Assembly (NCBI RefSeq): GCF_026016325.1
Contig: NZ_CP087203.1
Span: 2,108,001 to 2,172,000 of the forward strand
Length of the DNA: 64,000 bases
Direction of reading: 5' to 3'
Source: Pseudomonas sp. B21-056
Lineage (GTDB): Bacteria; Pseudomonadota; Gammaproteobacteria; Pseudomonadales; Pseudomonadaceae
The position numbers were made by a program, and so were the translations under genes. Numbering within the stretch: the first letter of the stretch is position 1; every line of letters starts with the position of its first letter. Positions 53,972 through 62,085 of the stretch are shown one piece after another. A model generated the notes under the pieces. It worked only from the letters and a program-made list of their open reading frames with translations, was not told the DNA's origin and did not search any database.

Positions 53972-54880
53972 ATGAATCTTGACGACGGGTTTGAAGAATA
54001 TTTTGACGAAGAATGCATCCCCAATCTGGAGATCATCGCGCAGAGCATTTCGCAGTTAGGTATCGATGTGTTGCTGTCGGGCGAGACCGGCACGGGCAAG
54101 GACACCATTGCCGAGCGCATCCACGCGATGTCCGGCCGCAAGGGGCGCCTGGTTGCGATGAACTGCGCGGCCATTCCCGAATCGCTGGCTGAAAGCGAGT
54201 TGTTTGGCGTGGTCAGCGGTGCCTACACCGGCGCAGACCGATCACGGGTCGGTTACATCGAAGCGGCCCAGGGCGGGATCCTGTACCTGGATGAAATCGA
54301 CAGCATGCCCCTCAGCCTGCAAGCCAAGTTGTTGCGGGTACTGGAAACCCGTGCGATCGAGCGGCTCGGCTCAACGACCACGATCCAACTGGATATCCGC
54401 GTGATCGCCTCGGCGCAACGCTCACTGGACGATGCAGTGGAGCAGGGGCACTTTCGCCGCGACCTGTACTTTCGCTTGAACGTCCTCACCCTGGAGCTGC
54501 AGCCGCTGCGGGTTCAATGTGAGCGCATCGTGCCGTTGTTCATCCGGTTCGCCACTGCCGCCGCCAACGAGTTGAAGACGCTGGCCCCCCGGGTGTGTCC
54601 ACACTTGCAACAGGTGCTGTTGACGCACGACTGGCCCGGCAACATTCGCGAACTCAAGGCGGCAGCGAAGCGATTCGTTCTGGGTTTCCCGGTGCTGGGG
54701 GTTGGGCCGGACCACGAGAATGACCTGTCGTGCGGGCTGAAGTCGCAGCTGCGGGTGATCGAAAAAGTCCTGATCCAGGAGTCGCTCAAACGCCACCGCA
54801 ACTGTGTCGATGCCGTGAGCGCCGAGCTGGGCATGCCGCGCCGCACGCTGTATCGCCGCATCAAGGAACTGCGCATCTGA
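53972..54880 (+). CDS. hrpS: HrpS, sigma-54 enhancer-binding protein for hrpL
   Basis: A 302-residue AAA+ activator paralogous to HrpR, starting 50 bp after it and sharing GETGTGKD and the C-terminal VSAELGMPRRTLYRRIKEL HTH. The sigma-54 loop is the full GAYTGA, so HrpS may be the stronger contact. The AGAGGT site precedes the ATG. HrpS is the target of the anti-activator HrpV, whose gene lies at 61705. HrpRS together drive hrpL, whose product then reads the five hrp boxes seen here. Confidence 0.95.
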   Translation: MNLDDGFEEYFDEECIPNLEIIAQSISQLGIDVLLSGETGTGKDTIAERIHAMSGRKGRLVAMNCAAIPESLAESELFGVVSGAYTGADRSRVGYIEAAQGGILYLDEIDSMPLSLQAKLLRVLETRAIERLGSTTTIQLDIRVIASAQRSLDDAVEQGHFRRDLYFRLNVLTLELQPLRVQCERIVPLFIRFATAAANELKTLAPRVCPHLQQVLLTHDWPGNIRELKAAAKRFVLGFPVLGVGPDHENDLSCGLKSQLRVIEKVLIQESLKRHRNCVDAVSAELGMPRRTLYRRIKELRI

Positions 54881-54898
54881 TTTTTTTGCGCGTTGGCT

Positions 54899-54927
54899 GG
54901 AACCGATCCGTGGGTCGTTGCCACCTA
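54899..54927 (+). promoter_or_regulatory. hrp box upstream of hrpA
   Basis: GGAACC, 16-bp spacer, CCACCTA, 48 bp before the hrpA start and 18 bp after hrpS. It drives the pilin operon. Confidence 0.92.
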
Positions 54928-54975
54928 GTGAGTACCAAGCAATCACGCTGGTGTACACCAAGGGGTAATACGAAA

Positions 54976-55284
54976 ATGGCGACTAATAAGGTTGGTGGTA
55001 ACGGTGGTGGTCAGCAATACAACCTGCCGACTAACAACAACAGCGGTGGTCAGCAGTACAACCTGCCGCAGAGCTCCAGCAACAACAACCTCGCGATCAA
55101 CGCACAGGAAAAAGCCAGTGCCGAGCAGGACGCCAACCAGGCAAAACTGATCGCGTTGCAGTCGGCGGAAACCATCAAGAAACAGACCATGGACGTGTAC
55201 AACGCCATCCAGTCAGGCAAGGACGACTCCTCGAACAAGAAGATCAGCGCCACCGCGCAGAGCGCGAAAGGCGTCAGTTACTAA
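54976..55284 (+). CDS. hrpA: HrpA, Hrp pilus subunit
   Basis: A 102-residue pilin, small, Asn/Gln/Ser/Ala-rich and lacking Cys, as Hrp pilins are. The C-terminal half (NLAINAQEKASAEQDANQAKLIALQSAETIKKQTMDVYNAIQSG) is amphipathic helical, the conserved assembly region. The N-terminal half carries a tandem GGQQYNLP repeat. Identity rests on position between hrpS/hrp box and hrpZ, on size and on composition, since pilins diverge rapidly. A stem-loop 12 bp after its stop may set its level above the downstream genes. Confidence 0.9.
   Translation: MATNKVGGNGGGQQYNLPTNNNSGGQQYNLPQSSSNNNLAINAQEKASAEQDANQAKLIALQSAETIKKQTMDVYNAIQSGKDDSSNKKISATAQSAKGVSY
55006..55083 (+). repeat. 39-bp tandem repeat in hrpA
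   Basis: GGTGGTCAGCARTACAACCT (plus GCCG) occurs at 55006 and again at 55045, giving two GGQQYNLP units 13 residues apart in the surface-exposed N-terminal part of the pilin. Confidence 0.85.
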
Positions 55285-55296
55285 TTCTTTCTGATC

Positions 55297-55316
55297 GCCC
55301 CCTTGCCTGAGGGGGC
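55297..55316 (+). terminator. Stem-loop between hrpA and hrpZ (attenuator or stabiliser)
   Basis: A perfect 7-bp GC-rich stem (GCCCCCT / AGGGGGC) with a 6-nt loop, with no T-run after it. It probably partly terminates transcription or protects the 3' end of the hrpA message, so that pilin is made in excess. Confidence 0.65.
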
Positions 55317-55339
55317 TGCTACCTGAGGATGGAGGTTCT

Positions 55340-56341
55340 ATGCAAGGTTCCAACGGCATTAATCAACCGCGAGGAATAGCAGCTTTTTTTTCCTTGCCCG
55401 GCGTACACAACGCCACCTCTGATGTAAGCAAATCCAGCAAGGCGCTCCAGGATGTCATCTCACAATTGGTCAAGGCGCTGACCAAGGATGGCCAGTTGGA
55501 CGAGAGCTCACCCTTGGGCAAAATGCTCGCCAAGATGATGGCTGCCAACGGCAATCACAGGCGTGACCCCGAAAGCGTCGCGAAAGCACTCGACAACTTC
55601 ATTCACAAGAAGCTGGGTGATAATTTCGGCGCCTCCGCAGACCTGGCTACGGGGAGTGGTAATGGCGCCAATGGCGGCGGCCTGGGTGGCGCCGGTCAAC
55701 CTGATTTGATGACGCAGGTGCTGAACGGTTTCGGCAAAGCGTTGCTCGATGATCTGCTGACCAAGCAGAACAACGGTGCGACCTTCTCCCGCGACGACAT
55801 GCCGATCCTGAAGAAGATCGCGCAGTTCATGGATGACAACAAGGCTCAGTTCCCCTCTCCGGACTCGGGCTCGTGGACGAAAGAACTCAAGGAAGACAAT
55901 TTTCTGGATGACGACGAAACCGCAAAGTTTCGTGCAGCCCTCGACTTGATCAGCCAGCAGTTCGGCAAGCAGCAGGACGATGTGAGCCCTACCGATGGTG
56001 GGCTTGGGAGCCTGCTGACTGACAGCGCGAACGCCCCTGGCAATGCTGACACCGCCAGCAATCCGGTTCCCGACACGACTGACAATAGCAGTGGTTCATT
56101 GGGGCTGTCGGGCGAGTCTGGCGGAGGTCTCGGTTCGCCGATCGGCGTCTCACCACAGGCGGGCGGCAACCAGGGTGACATTACCCTGAAGCTCGACCTG
56201 GGTCAGTTGTTGGGAGGCGGGGTCAAGGTTGGGCTGGAATTGTCTGTGCACGGCCCGGACCTGCAAAGCAGCGCGGCGCAAACCGCAGCCCAGATCACCA
56301 ACTCACTGCTGCACGGCAGCAATTATATGGCCGAGGCCTGA
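55340..56341 (+). CDS. hrpZ: HrpZ, harpin (secreted, glycine-rich)
   Basis: A 333-residue harpin: no Cys, Gly/Asn/Ser/Asp-rich and acidic. Helical parts are SKALQDVISQLVKALTKDGQL and LMTQVLNGFGKALLDDLLTKQ. Gly-rich linkers include GSGNGANGGGLGGAG and GESGGGLGS, and it ends ...LKLDLGQLLGGGVKVGLELSVHGPDLQ. GGAGG precedes the ATG. Harpins are exported by the Hrp system, act at membranes and elicit plant responses. It lies between hrpA and hrpB, as in P. syringae. Confidence 0.93.
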   Translation: MQGSNGINQPRGIAAFFSLPGVHNATSDVSKSSKALQDVISQLVKALTKDGQLDESSPLGKMLAKMMAANGNHRRDPESVAKALDNFIHKKLGDNFGASADLATGSGNGANGGGLGGAGQPDLMTQVLNGFGKALLDDLLTKQNNGATFSRDDMPILKKIAQFMDDNKAQFPSPDSGSWTKELKEDNFLDDDETAKFRAALDLISQQFGKQQDDVSPTDGGLGSLLTDSANAPGNADTASNPVPDTTDNSSGSLGLSGESGGGLGSPIGVSPQAGGNQGDITLKLDLGQLLGGGVKVGLELSVHGPDLQSSAAQTAAQITNSLLHGSNYMAEA

Positions 56342-56354
56342 CGGAGAGTCCCCT

Positions 56355-56723
56355 GTGACCATTTCCCACCTTACTCATTACAAGAACCCTTCGCCGGAGC
56401 TGGGGCAGGATGTGCAGCAGGGGCTCGTTTCCGAGCCCGTTCAGTCGGATGTCGATCTGTTCAACGCCGCCGTGCGCCCGGACAACACGACGTCTCATCT
56501 TTCGGATCAGGTAGCCGGCGCGCTGTCCGAGCGCCTGGGCGATACCGAGAAGCTCTCGCAGCAGGCCATGCGCGCCATGAAGAAAGTCGCAACAACGGAA
56601 GATGGCGCGGACATCATCCAGATGGGCCGTGCGCTGTCGCAATGCTCGTTGCAAATGGCCTTGACGACCAAGGTCGTGAGCAAGAGTGCCCAGGCGCTGG
56701 ATAAGCTGACCAATCTGCAGTAG
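56355..56723 (+). CDS. hrpB: HrpB, type III inner-rod protein (SctI)
   Basis: A 122-residue protein starting with GTG (VTISHLTHYK), with GGAG eight bases upstream. The C-terminal part (QQAMRAMKKVATTEDGADIIQMGRALSQCSLQMALTTKVVSKSAQALDKLTNLQ) is the YscI/HrpB-family helix pair. It is 13 bp downstream of hrpZ and 9 bp before hrcJ. The rod anchors the needle/pilus within the basal body and takes part in the substrate switch. Confidence 0.88.
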   Translation: MTISHLTHYKNPSPELGQDVQQGLVSEPVQSDVDLFNAAVRPDNTTSHLSDQVAGALSERLGDTEKLSQQAMRAMKKVATTEDGADIIQMGRALSQCSLQMALTTKVVSKSAQALDKLTNLQ

Positions 56724-56732
56724 AGGTTTTCC

Positions 56733-57539
56733 GTGAATTTTCTCAGCGCAGGGCTGCTGCTGTTGTGCATGCTCCTGCTCGGCGGCTGCAGTGATGAAAC
56801 CGAGCTGTTCACTGGTTTGTCCGAGCAGGATTCCAATGAGGTGGTCGCGCGCCTGGCGGATCAGCACATCGATGCGCGCAAACGCATGGAAAAAACCGGT
56901 GTGGTGGTCACTGTCGCCACCCGGGAAATGAACCGTGCCGTGCGCGTATTGGACGCCGCGGGCCTGCCTCGTCACTCACGCACCAGCCTGGGTGAGATCT
57001 TCAAGAAAGAAGGGGTGATTTCGACGCCCCTCGAAGAGCGGGCCCGCTATATCTACGCCTTGTCCCAGGAGCTGGAAGCGACCTTGTCGCAGATTGACGG
57101 CGTGATCGTCGCCCGGGTCCATGTGGTGTTGCCTGAGCGGGTCGCACCGGGCGAGCCGGTCCAGCCTGCATCCGCCGCAGTATTCATCAAGTATTCGGCA
57201 ACCCTTGATCCCGACAGTGTACGAGGACGGATCCAGCAGATGGTCGCGAGCAGTATCCCGGGGATGTCCGGACAATCGGCGGACTCGAAAAAGTTCGCCA
57301 TTGTCTTCGTGCCGGCGGTGGAGTTTCAGGACACCACGCAATGGGCCAGTTTCGGCCCTTTCAAGATCGACAGCGCGAACCTGCCGTTCTGGAACATGAT
57401 GCTCTGGCTGGTGCCTGCGGGCGCCGGGTTGTTGCTGGTGATCGTCGCGCTGTTGCTGCGGGGTGACTGGCGCGCAGGATTGTTGCGGCGGGCAGGACTT
57501 GCGCGTCGCGGTCATTCGAATTTGCCGGCCCGGGCCTGA
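56733..57539 (+). CDS. hrcJ: HrcJ, type III basal-body MS-ring lipoprotein (SctJ)
   Basis: A 268-residue lipoprotein starting with GTG. The lipobox is LLGGC, after MNFLSAGLLLLCMLL. Ring-forming domains follow (LADQHIDARKRMEKTGVVVTVATREMNRAVRVLDAAGLPR; EGVISTPLEERARYIYALSQELEATLSQIDGVIVARVHVVLP). A C-terminal TM (FWNMMLWLVPAGAGLLLVIVALLL) anchors it in the inner membrane. The stop overlaps hrpD by one base. Confidence 0.96.
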   Translation: MNFLSAGLLLLCMLLLGGCSDETELFTGLSEQDSNEVVARLADQHIDARKRMEKTGVVVTVATREMNRAVRVLDAAGLPRHSRTSLGEIFKKEGVISTPLEERARYIYALSQELEATLSQIDGVIVARVHVVLPERVAPGEPVQPASAAVFIKYSATLDPDSVRGRIQQMVASSIPGMSGQSADSKKFAIVFVPAVEFQDTTQWASFGPFKIDSANLPFWNMMLWLVPAGAGLLLVIVALLLRGDWRAGLLRRAGLARRGHSNLPARA

Positions 57540-58066
57540 TGAACCTGAGCGCTGAGGATCGATGGGTCCGATGGTGGTGCAATCCCTGGGATTGGGCGCA
57601 CCCGGCCTGGCATAGCCGGTTTGCCGGTTCGGCGGGCCTGTCGATCAGCGCGTGCGAAGCCCTCATGGTCGGCCGTCACGGGGTGTTTTTGCACAGTGTC
57701 GGCATTGACCCCAGCCAGCCCCCCATGGTCGCCGAGCCGGTGTTGCGCTGGCTGGAGCTGACACCGGTGCAGCGTGATCGGGCATTGGCATTGGCGCAGG
57801 GCATCTGCTTTGCCCCCGCCGAACCTGACGGTGCGGACGGGCAATGGTGCCGGGCAGTGTCCAAGGGATTGCGCCCCGGCGCCTGGCTGCAACCTCAATG
57901 CAACGACGCGCGCCTGTTGCTCGGCGCCTGGTTGGGGACGGCTTGCTGGTCACGCTTGCGGCTGGCGTGGCCGCCCGATGACATTGTCGAACAGCCGCCC
58001 CAGGCCCCCGAAAACAAACTCGAGACGTTATGGCGCGCCATCCTCTGGCGTGTCATGACGAACTGA
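57539..58066 (+). CDS. hrpD: HrpD (SctK-like accessory protein)
   Basis: A 175-residue Trp-rich cytoplasmic protein, similar in size to P. syringae HrpD, with no lipobox or TM. It overlaps hrcJ by one base and precedes hrpE, the conserved order. SctK proteins connect the sorting platform (SctQ/L/N) to the MS ring. The assignment rests mainly on position and length. Confidence 0.85.
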   Translation: MNLSAEDRWVRWWCNPWDWAHPAWHSRFAGSAGLSISACEALMVGRHGVFLHSVGIDPSQPPMVAEPVLRWLELTPVQRDRALALAQGICFAPAEPDGADGQWCRAVSKGLRPGAWLQPQCNDARLLLGAWLGTACWSRLRLAWPPDDIVEQPPQAPENKLETLWRAILWRVMTN

Positions 58067-58096
58067 GCCCCTTTCCCCGCGCGCCAGGAGTTGTCC

Positions 58097-58678
58097 ATGC
58101 TCGCCAAACGCACTATTGCCCTGACGGACGCTGCGGTGTTGCCCGAGCCGATTTTGCGCCGTGAGGCCATCGCTGACAGCCTGTTGGCGCGGGAGATCCT
58201 CGTCGACGCTCAACAGCAGGTACAGCAAATCCTGGTTCGCCAGCAGGAGGAGGGCGAACGCCTTCATCAGCAAGCGTTGGCCCGTTTCTGGGAAACAGCC
58301 AACGCTTTTCTCCAAGGGCTTGAGGCGCAGCGGGAAGCATTGCAGCAACAGGCAATGGACGCAGTGGAAGCGTTGCTGAGCGATGCGTTGCGGCATCTGT
58401 TGGACGAAACCAGCCTGGCCGAACGGGCGCGGGCGCTGGTGAAGAACCTGGCCGCCAGCCAACCCAATGAAGCCGTCGCGACGCTCAGTGCTCATCCGGA
58501 CATGGTCGAGCCCTTGGCCGAGTGGCTGGCGCAGAGCCGTTATGCCGGACACTGGCAGCTCAAGCGCGACGCAACGATGGTGCCGGACAGCCTGCGCCTG
58601 AGCGACGCCAACGGTGCATTCGAGATTGATTGGGCGGACCTGCGCAAGGGGTTGCTGGGCGCTGACCAGACTGACTGA
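58097..58678 (+). CDS. hrpE: HrpE (SctL, ATPase stator)
   Basis: A 193-residue protein, the same size as P. syringae HrpE. The N-terminal RTIALTDAAVLPEPILRREAIADSLL is followed by a long Glu/Gln-rich coiled coil (ILVDAQQQVQQILVRQQEEGERLHQQAL) and a C-terminal globular part (VSTL... NLAASQPNEAVATLSAHPDMVEPLAEWLAQS). CAGGAG lies six bases before the chosen ATG; an in-frame TTG two codons earlier is dismissed. SctL binds and regulates the export ATPase HrcN. It is the last gene of the hrpA unit. Confidence 0.9.
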   Translation: MLAKRTIALTDAAVLPEPILRREAIADSLLAREILVDAQQQVQQILVRQQEEGERLHQQALARFWETANAFLQGLEAQREALQQQAMDAVEALLSDALRHLLDETSLAERARALVKNLAASQPNEAVATLSAHPDMVEPLAEWLAQSRYAGHWQLKRDATMVPDSLRLSDANGAFEIDWADLRKGLLGADQTD

Positions 58679-58698
58679 AATGGCTTTCACCCGGTGAT

Positions 58699-58727
58699 GG
58701 AACCGCTGACCGGGTTTGCTCCACTCA
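58699..58727 (+). promoter_or_regulatory. hrp box upstream of hrpF
   Basis: GGAACC, 16-bp spacer, CCACTCA, 34 bp before the hrpF start. It gives the hrpF-hrpG-hrcC-hrpT-hrpV unit its own HrpL promoter. Confidence 0.9.
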
Positions 58728-58761
58728 AGGGATGAACCTTTCTTGTCTGGAGTATCCGCAA

Positions 58762-58986
58762 GTGATCAATTTCAAAAGCGTGCAAAACCACCTCGACCAC
58801 TCATTGAGTCGCGCCCAGTCCGACATGGACGATGCCGCGATGGATGCCTCGGAAAGCGGTTCGATCGAAGACCTGGAAGCGTTCAACGACGCCCAGCGTG
58901 AGACCGATGTCGCCAGCATCGCCGTCAACGAAAGTCTGCGCGCCAAACACGGCATTACCAAAGCGATCATCGATGGAATTCAGTGA
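58762..58986 (+). CDS. hrpF: HrpF, pilin co-chaperone-like protein
   Basis: A 74-residue acidic helical protein starting with GTG (INFKSVQNHLDHSLSRAQSDMDDAAMDASESGSIEDLEAFNDAQ), with GGAG about nine bases upstream. Its length equals P. syringae HrpF. HrpF works with HrpG in pilus subunit handling, much as YscE does with YscG (family knowledge). It overlaps hrpG by 14 bp. Confidence 0.88.
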   Translation: MINFKSVQNHLDHSLSRAQSDMDDAAMDASESGSIEDLEAFNDAQRETDVASIAVNESLRAKHGITKAIIDGIQ

Positions 58987-59404
58987 CTTCGCCGACATCC
59001 TCGACCAGTGGTCCCGGCAGCTTCCGGCGACGCCGCTGGACTGCTGGATCGATGACGCCAACGCACGCCTGGCGGTGATCGACGGCGGGGTGTGCTGCAG
59101 CATCGAGCTGCTCGATCCCTACGACGCCAGCGACCCGCAACGACTCGCGGCCGTGCTCGGTCAGGGCGGCGCGAGCCTGGCGTGTTCCTGCGAGGGCGCG
59201 CTGGCCATCGACCCACAGACCCGTTGTGTGGTGCTGATCAGTTGGATGGCTGTTCCTTGTAACCGTGATCAGTTGCTGAGCCGTCTGGAAAGCCTGGCCA
59301 ACCAGCGGGCGGCCATGCTCAGCCTGACGCAAGCGACGCTTCACCATCAGGCGTCCACTCAGGCTGGACGCACGAACCTCAACCAGCGGCAACCGGGAGT
59401 GTGA
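58973..59404 (+). CDS. hrpG: HrpG, chaperone-like regulator (HrpV partner)
   Basis: A 143-residue protein starting MEFSDFADILDQWSRQL, close in size to HrpG (about 142). It has a CesT-like fold pattern (LDCWIDDANARLAVIDGGVCCSIELLDPYD, LAVDPQT-type strands). In P. syringae HrpG binds HrpV, freeing HrpS. The start lies inside hrpF (14-bp overlap), so the two are coupled; the stop is one base before hrcC. Confidence 0.88.
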   Translation: MEFSDFADILDQWSRQLPATPLDCWIDDANARLAVIDGGVCCSIELLDPYDASDPQRLAAVLGQGGASLACSCEGALAIDPQTRCVVLISWMAVPCNRDQLLSRLESLANQRAAMLSLTQATLHHQASTQAGRTNLNQRQPGV

Positions 59405-59405
59405 A

Positions 59406-61502
59406 ATGCGTAAGGCCTTGATGTGGTTGCCTTTGCTGTTGATAGGGGTGACGCCCGCCACGTGGGCGGCCGTTCCCGATTCCTGGAAACATACCGCCTA
59501 CGCGTATGACGCCCGCCAGACCGAACTGGGGACGGCGCTGGCGGACTTTGCCAAGGAGTTCGGCCTGGGGCTGGATATGACGCCCATCGAGGGCAAACTC
59601 GATGGGCGCATCCGCGCCGAAAACCCCGAAGCCTTCCTGGAGCGGTTGAGCCAGGAATACCATTTCCAGTGGTTCGTTTATAACGACATGCTGTACATCA
59701 GCCCGTCCAGCGAGCACACCTCGGCGCGTATCGAAGTCTCATCCGATGCGGTGGATGACCTGCAAACCGCCCTGACCGACGTCGGCCTGCTGGATAAGCG
59801 TTTCGGCTGGGGCGTGTTGCCGAACGAAGGGGTGGTGCTGGTCCGCGGCCCGGCCAAATATGTCGAGTTCGTGCGTGACTACAGCAAAAAGGTCGAGCCG
59901 CCGGAGAAGGCCGATAAACAGGACGTTGTGGTGTTGCCGCTCAGGTACGCCAACGCGGCGGATCGCACCATTCACTATCGCGACCAGGAGCTGACCGTGG
60001 CCGGTGTCGCCAGCATCTTGCAGGATTTGCTGGAAAGCCGCGCACGCGGCGACGACATCAATGGCATCAATCTATTGTCGGGTGCCGGTGGAGGCGGCCG
60101 TTCGAGCTTCAGCGCACCGGGCGCGACCAGTCTGCCCTACAACATGGATTCCAGCGGCATTGACACCGGAGTCCTGCAACAAGGTCTGGACCGGGTCCTG
60201 AACCTGGGCAAGAAATCCGCCAAGGGCAAGGCCGGCGGCCGCGCGAGCATTCGTGTCAGTGCCGATGTGCGCAACAACGCCGTGCTGATTTATGACTTGC
60301 CCGAACGCAAAGCGGTGTACGAAAAACTGGTCAAGCAACTGGACGTCCCGCGCAACCTGATCGAGATCGATGCGGTGATCCTGGACATCGATCGCAATGA
60401 ACTGGCGGAGTTGTCCAGCCGCTGGAACTTCAACTCGGGCAATTTCAGTGGCGGCGCCAATCTGTTCGACGCCGGCACCAGTTCGACGTTGTTCGTCCAG
60501 AACGCGAGCAAGTTTTCCGCGGAGCTGCATGCGTTGGAGGGCAATGGGTCGGCATCGGTCATCGGCAACCCATCGATCCTCACGCTGGAGAACCAGCCGG
60601 CGGTGATCGATCTGAGTCGCACCGAGTACCTCACGGCCACCTCTGAACGTGCCGCGACCATCATGCCCATCACGGCGGGGACAAGCCTGCAGGTGATCCC
60701 GCGCTCGCTGGACCACGAGGGTAAGCCGCAAGTACAGATGATTGTCGACATCGAGGACGGTCAGATTGATGTCTCGACCATCAACGACACACAGCCCAGC
60801 GTGCGCAGGGGCAACGTCAGCACCCAGGCGGTGATTGCCGAGCATGGCTCCCTGGTGATTGGTGGTTTTCATGGCCTGGAAGCCAATGACCGACTCCACA
60901 AGATTCCGTTGCTGGGCGACATTCCCTACATCGGTAAATTGTTGTTCCAGTCCCACAGTCGCGAGCTGAGTCAGCGCGAGCGGCTGTTCATCCTGACACC
61001 GCGGTTGATTGGCGACCAGGTCAATCCGGCGCGCTATGTAGAGAACGGCAACCCCCATGACATCGATGACCAGATGAAAAAGATCCAGGAGCGCCGCGAC
61101 GGCGGAGAGCTGCCGACCCGTGGCGATATCCAGCGAGTCTTTACCCAACTGGTCGATGGCACCGCGCCCGAGGGCATGCGCTCCGGCGAAACGCTGCCGT
61201 TCGAAACCGAGAGCCTGTGCGATCCGGGCGAAGGCCTGACGCTCGACCGGGAACGCTCGCAGTGGTTTGTCCAGAAGGATTGGGGCGTTGCGGTGGTCGT
61301 GGCGCGTAACACTACCGACAAGCCGGTGCGTATCGACGAAAGCCGCTGTGGCGGCCGCTGGGTCATCGGTGTGGCCGCCTGGCCTCATGCATGGCTGCAA
61401 CCGGGTCAGGAAAGCGAGATATACATCGCCGTGCGTCAACCACAGGTGTCGAAAATGGCCAAAGAGAGCCGGCCTTCGCTGCTCCGGGGAGTAAAACCAT
61501 GA
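59406..61502 (+). CDS. hrcC: HrcC, type III outer-membrane secretin (SctC)
   Basis: A 698-residue secretin with a Sec signal (MRKALMWLPLLLIGVTPATWA). N domains include TELGTALADFAKEFGLGLDMTPIEGKLDGRIR and the DDLQTALTDVGLLDKRFGWGVLPNEGVVLVRGPAKYV ring. The secretin core has LIEIDAVILDIDRNEL, VIGNPSILTLENQPAVIDLSRTEYL, GSLVIGGFHGLEANDRLHKIPLLGDIPYIGKLLFQ and LFILTPRLI. It forms the outer-membrane ring for the Hrp pilus. A C-terminal extension past LIG reaches about 150 residues. The stop overlaps hrpT (ATGA). Confidence 0.97.
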   Translation: MRKALMWLPLLLIGVTPATWAAVPDSWKHTAYAYDARQTELGTALADFAKEFGLGLDMTPIEGKLDGRIRAENPEAFLERLSQEYHFQWFVYNDMLYISPSSEHTSARIEVSSDAVDDLQTALTDVGLLDKRFGWGVLPNEGVVLVRGPAKYVEFVRDYSKKVEPPEKADKQDVVVLPLRYANAADRTIHYRDQELTVAGVASILQDLLESRARGDDINGINLLSGAGGGGRSSFSAPGATSLPYNMDSSGIDTGVLQQGLDRVLNLGKKSAKGKAGGRASIRVSADVRNNAVLIYDLPERKAVYEKLVKQLDVPRNLIEIDAVILDIDRNELAELSSRWNFNSGNFSGGANLFDAGTSSTLFVQNASKFSAELHALEGNGSASVIGNPSILTLENQPAVIDLSRTEYLTATSERAATIMPITAGTSLQVIPRSLDHEGKPQVQMIVDIEDGQIDVSTINDTQPSVRRGNVSTQAVIAEHGSLVIGGFHGLEANDRLHKIPLLGDIPYIGKLLFQSHSRELSQRERLFILTPRLIGDQVNPARYVENGNPHDIDDQMKKIQERRDGGELPTRGDIQRVFTQLVDGTAPEGMRSGETLPFETESLCDPGEGLTLDRERSQWFVQKDWGVAVVVARNTTDKPVRIDESRCGGRWVIGVAAWPHAWLQPGQESEIYIAVRQPQVSKMAKESRPSLLRGVKP

Positions 61503-61702
61503 AGATCCCACAGGTTGCGGTTCTGTTCGTGCTGTTCGCCATCCTGGCGGGGTGCGCCACTCATGGCTGTTCCGGGTACGCCTGTAAGCGCCCGGACTCC
61601 AACGACCGAGAGTTGGTGATCTGGTGGCCGGCGGATATGCGCGAGGGCCTTCAGGAGAGTGACAAGGATCGTGACTACACCGTTGTGCAACTGAGGGACT
61701 AG
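61499..61702 (+). CDS. hrpT: HrpT, small outer-membrane lipoprotein (pilotin-like)
   Basis: A 67-residue lipoprotein with signal MKIPQVAVLFVLFAILAGC and the lipobox LAGC. The short hydrophilic mature part includes a Trp pair (VIWWPADM). It overlaps the hrcC stop by 4 bp and precedes hrpV. HrpT assists secretin placement in the outer membrane. Confidence 0.92.
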   Translation: MKIPQVAVLFVLFAILAGCATHGCSGYACKRPDSNDRELVIWWPADMREGLQESDKDRDYTVVQLRD

Positions 61703-61704
61703 CG

Positions 61705-62064
61705 ATGATCGAGGTAACGGAAAAAGCGGCGTTCTACGCACAGGTTGCCGCCCGGCGGGCGGCGGTCTGGCCGGTGGCAAAAGGCGTCGCCTTTGTCAGT
61801 CGCTGTGAACACCATGACTGGGGCATTGCACTGCACATCGAGGGCCGAGCCCTGCGCCCGGAACAACTGCATGAGGCGCTGCAACGGCGCTTCACCCAGG
61901 CCGAGCGTTTCAACCATTACTTTCTGTTCGTGGATGTCCAGCACGACTTTGTGGTGTGGCATGCGGTGCACGAAGGGGCCGCCACTGTCGCCAGTCTCGA
62001 TGAGATCCGCTTCCGTCAGTTGCAGTTGGCAGGCCTGGAGCAGTTGAGTGAACCGTCGCATTGA
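61705..62064 (+). CDS. hrpV: HrpV, anti-activator of HrpS
   Basis: A 119-residue protein (MIEVTEKAAFYAQVAARRAAVWPVAKGVAFVSRCEHHDWGIALHIEGRALRPEQLHEALQRRFTQAERFNHYFLFVDVQHDFVVWH) of the expected size, 2 bp after hrpT. HrpV binds HrpS and limits hrpL transcription; HrpG counteracts it. It is the last gene of the hrpF unit and convergent with hrcU. Confidence 0.92.
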   Translation: MIEVTEKAAFYAQVAARRAAVWPVAKGVAFVSRCEHHDWGIALHIEGRALRPEQLHEALQRRFTQAERFNHYFLFVDVQHDFVVWHAVHEGAATVASLDEIRFRQLQLAGLEQLSEPSH

Positions 62065-62085
62065 CGGCCCCCGGATCATTGGCTA

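Noticed and set aside
60072..61511. 479-codon open reading frame antisense to hrcC
   Set aside because: The secretin reading is unambiguous; the antisense product is His/Arg/Gln-rich without a domain, a common artefact in Pseudomonas.
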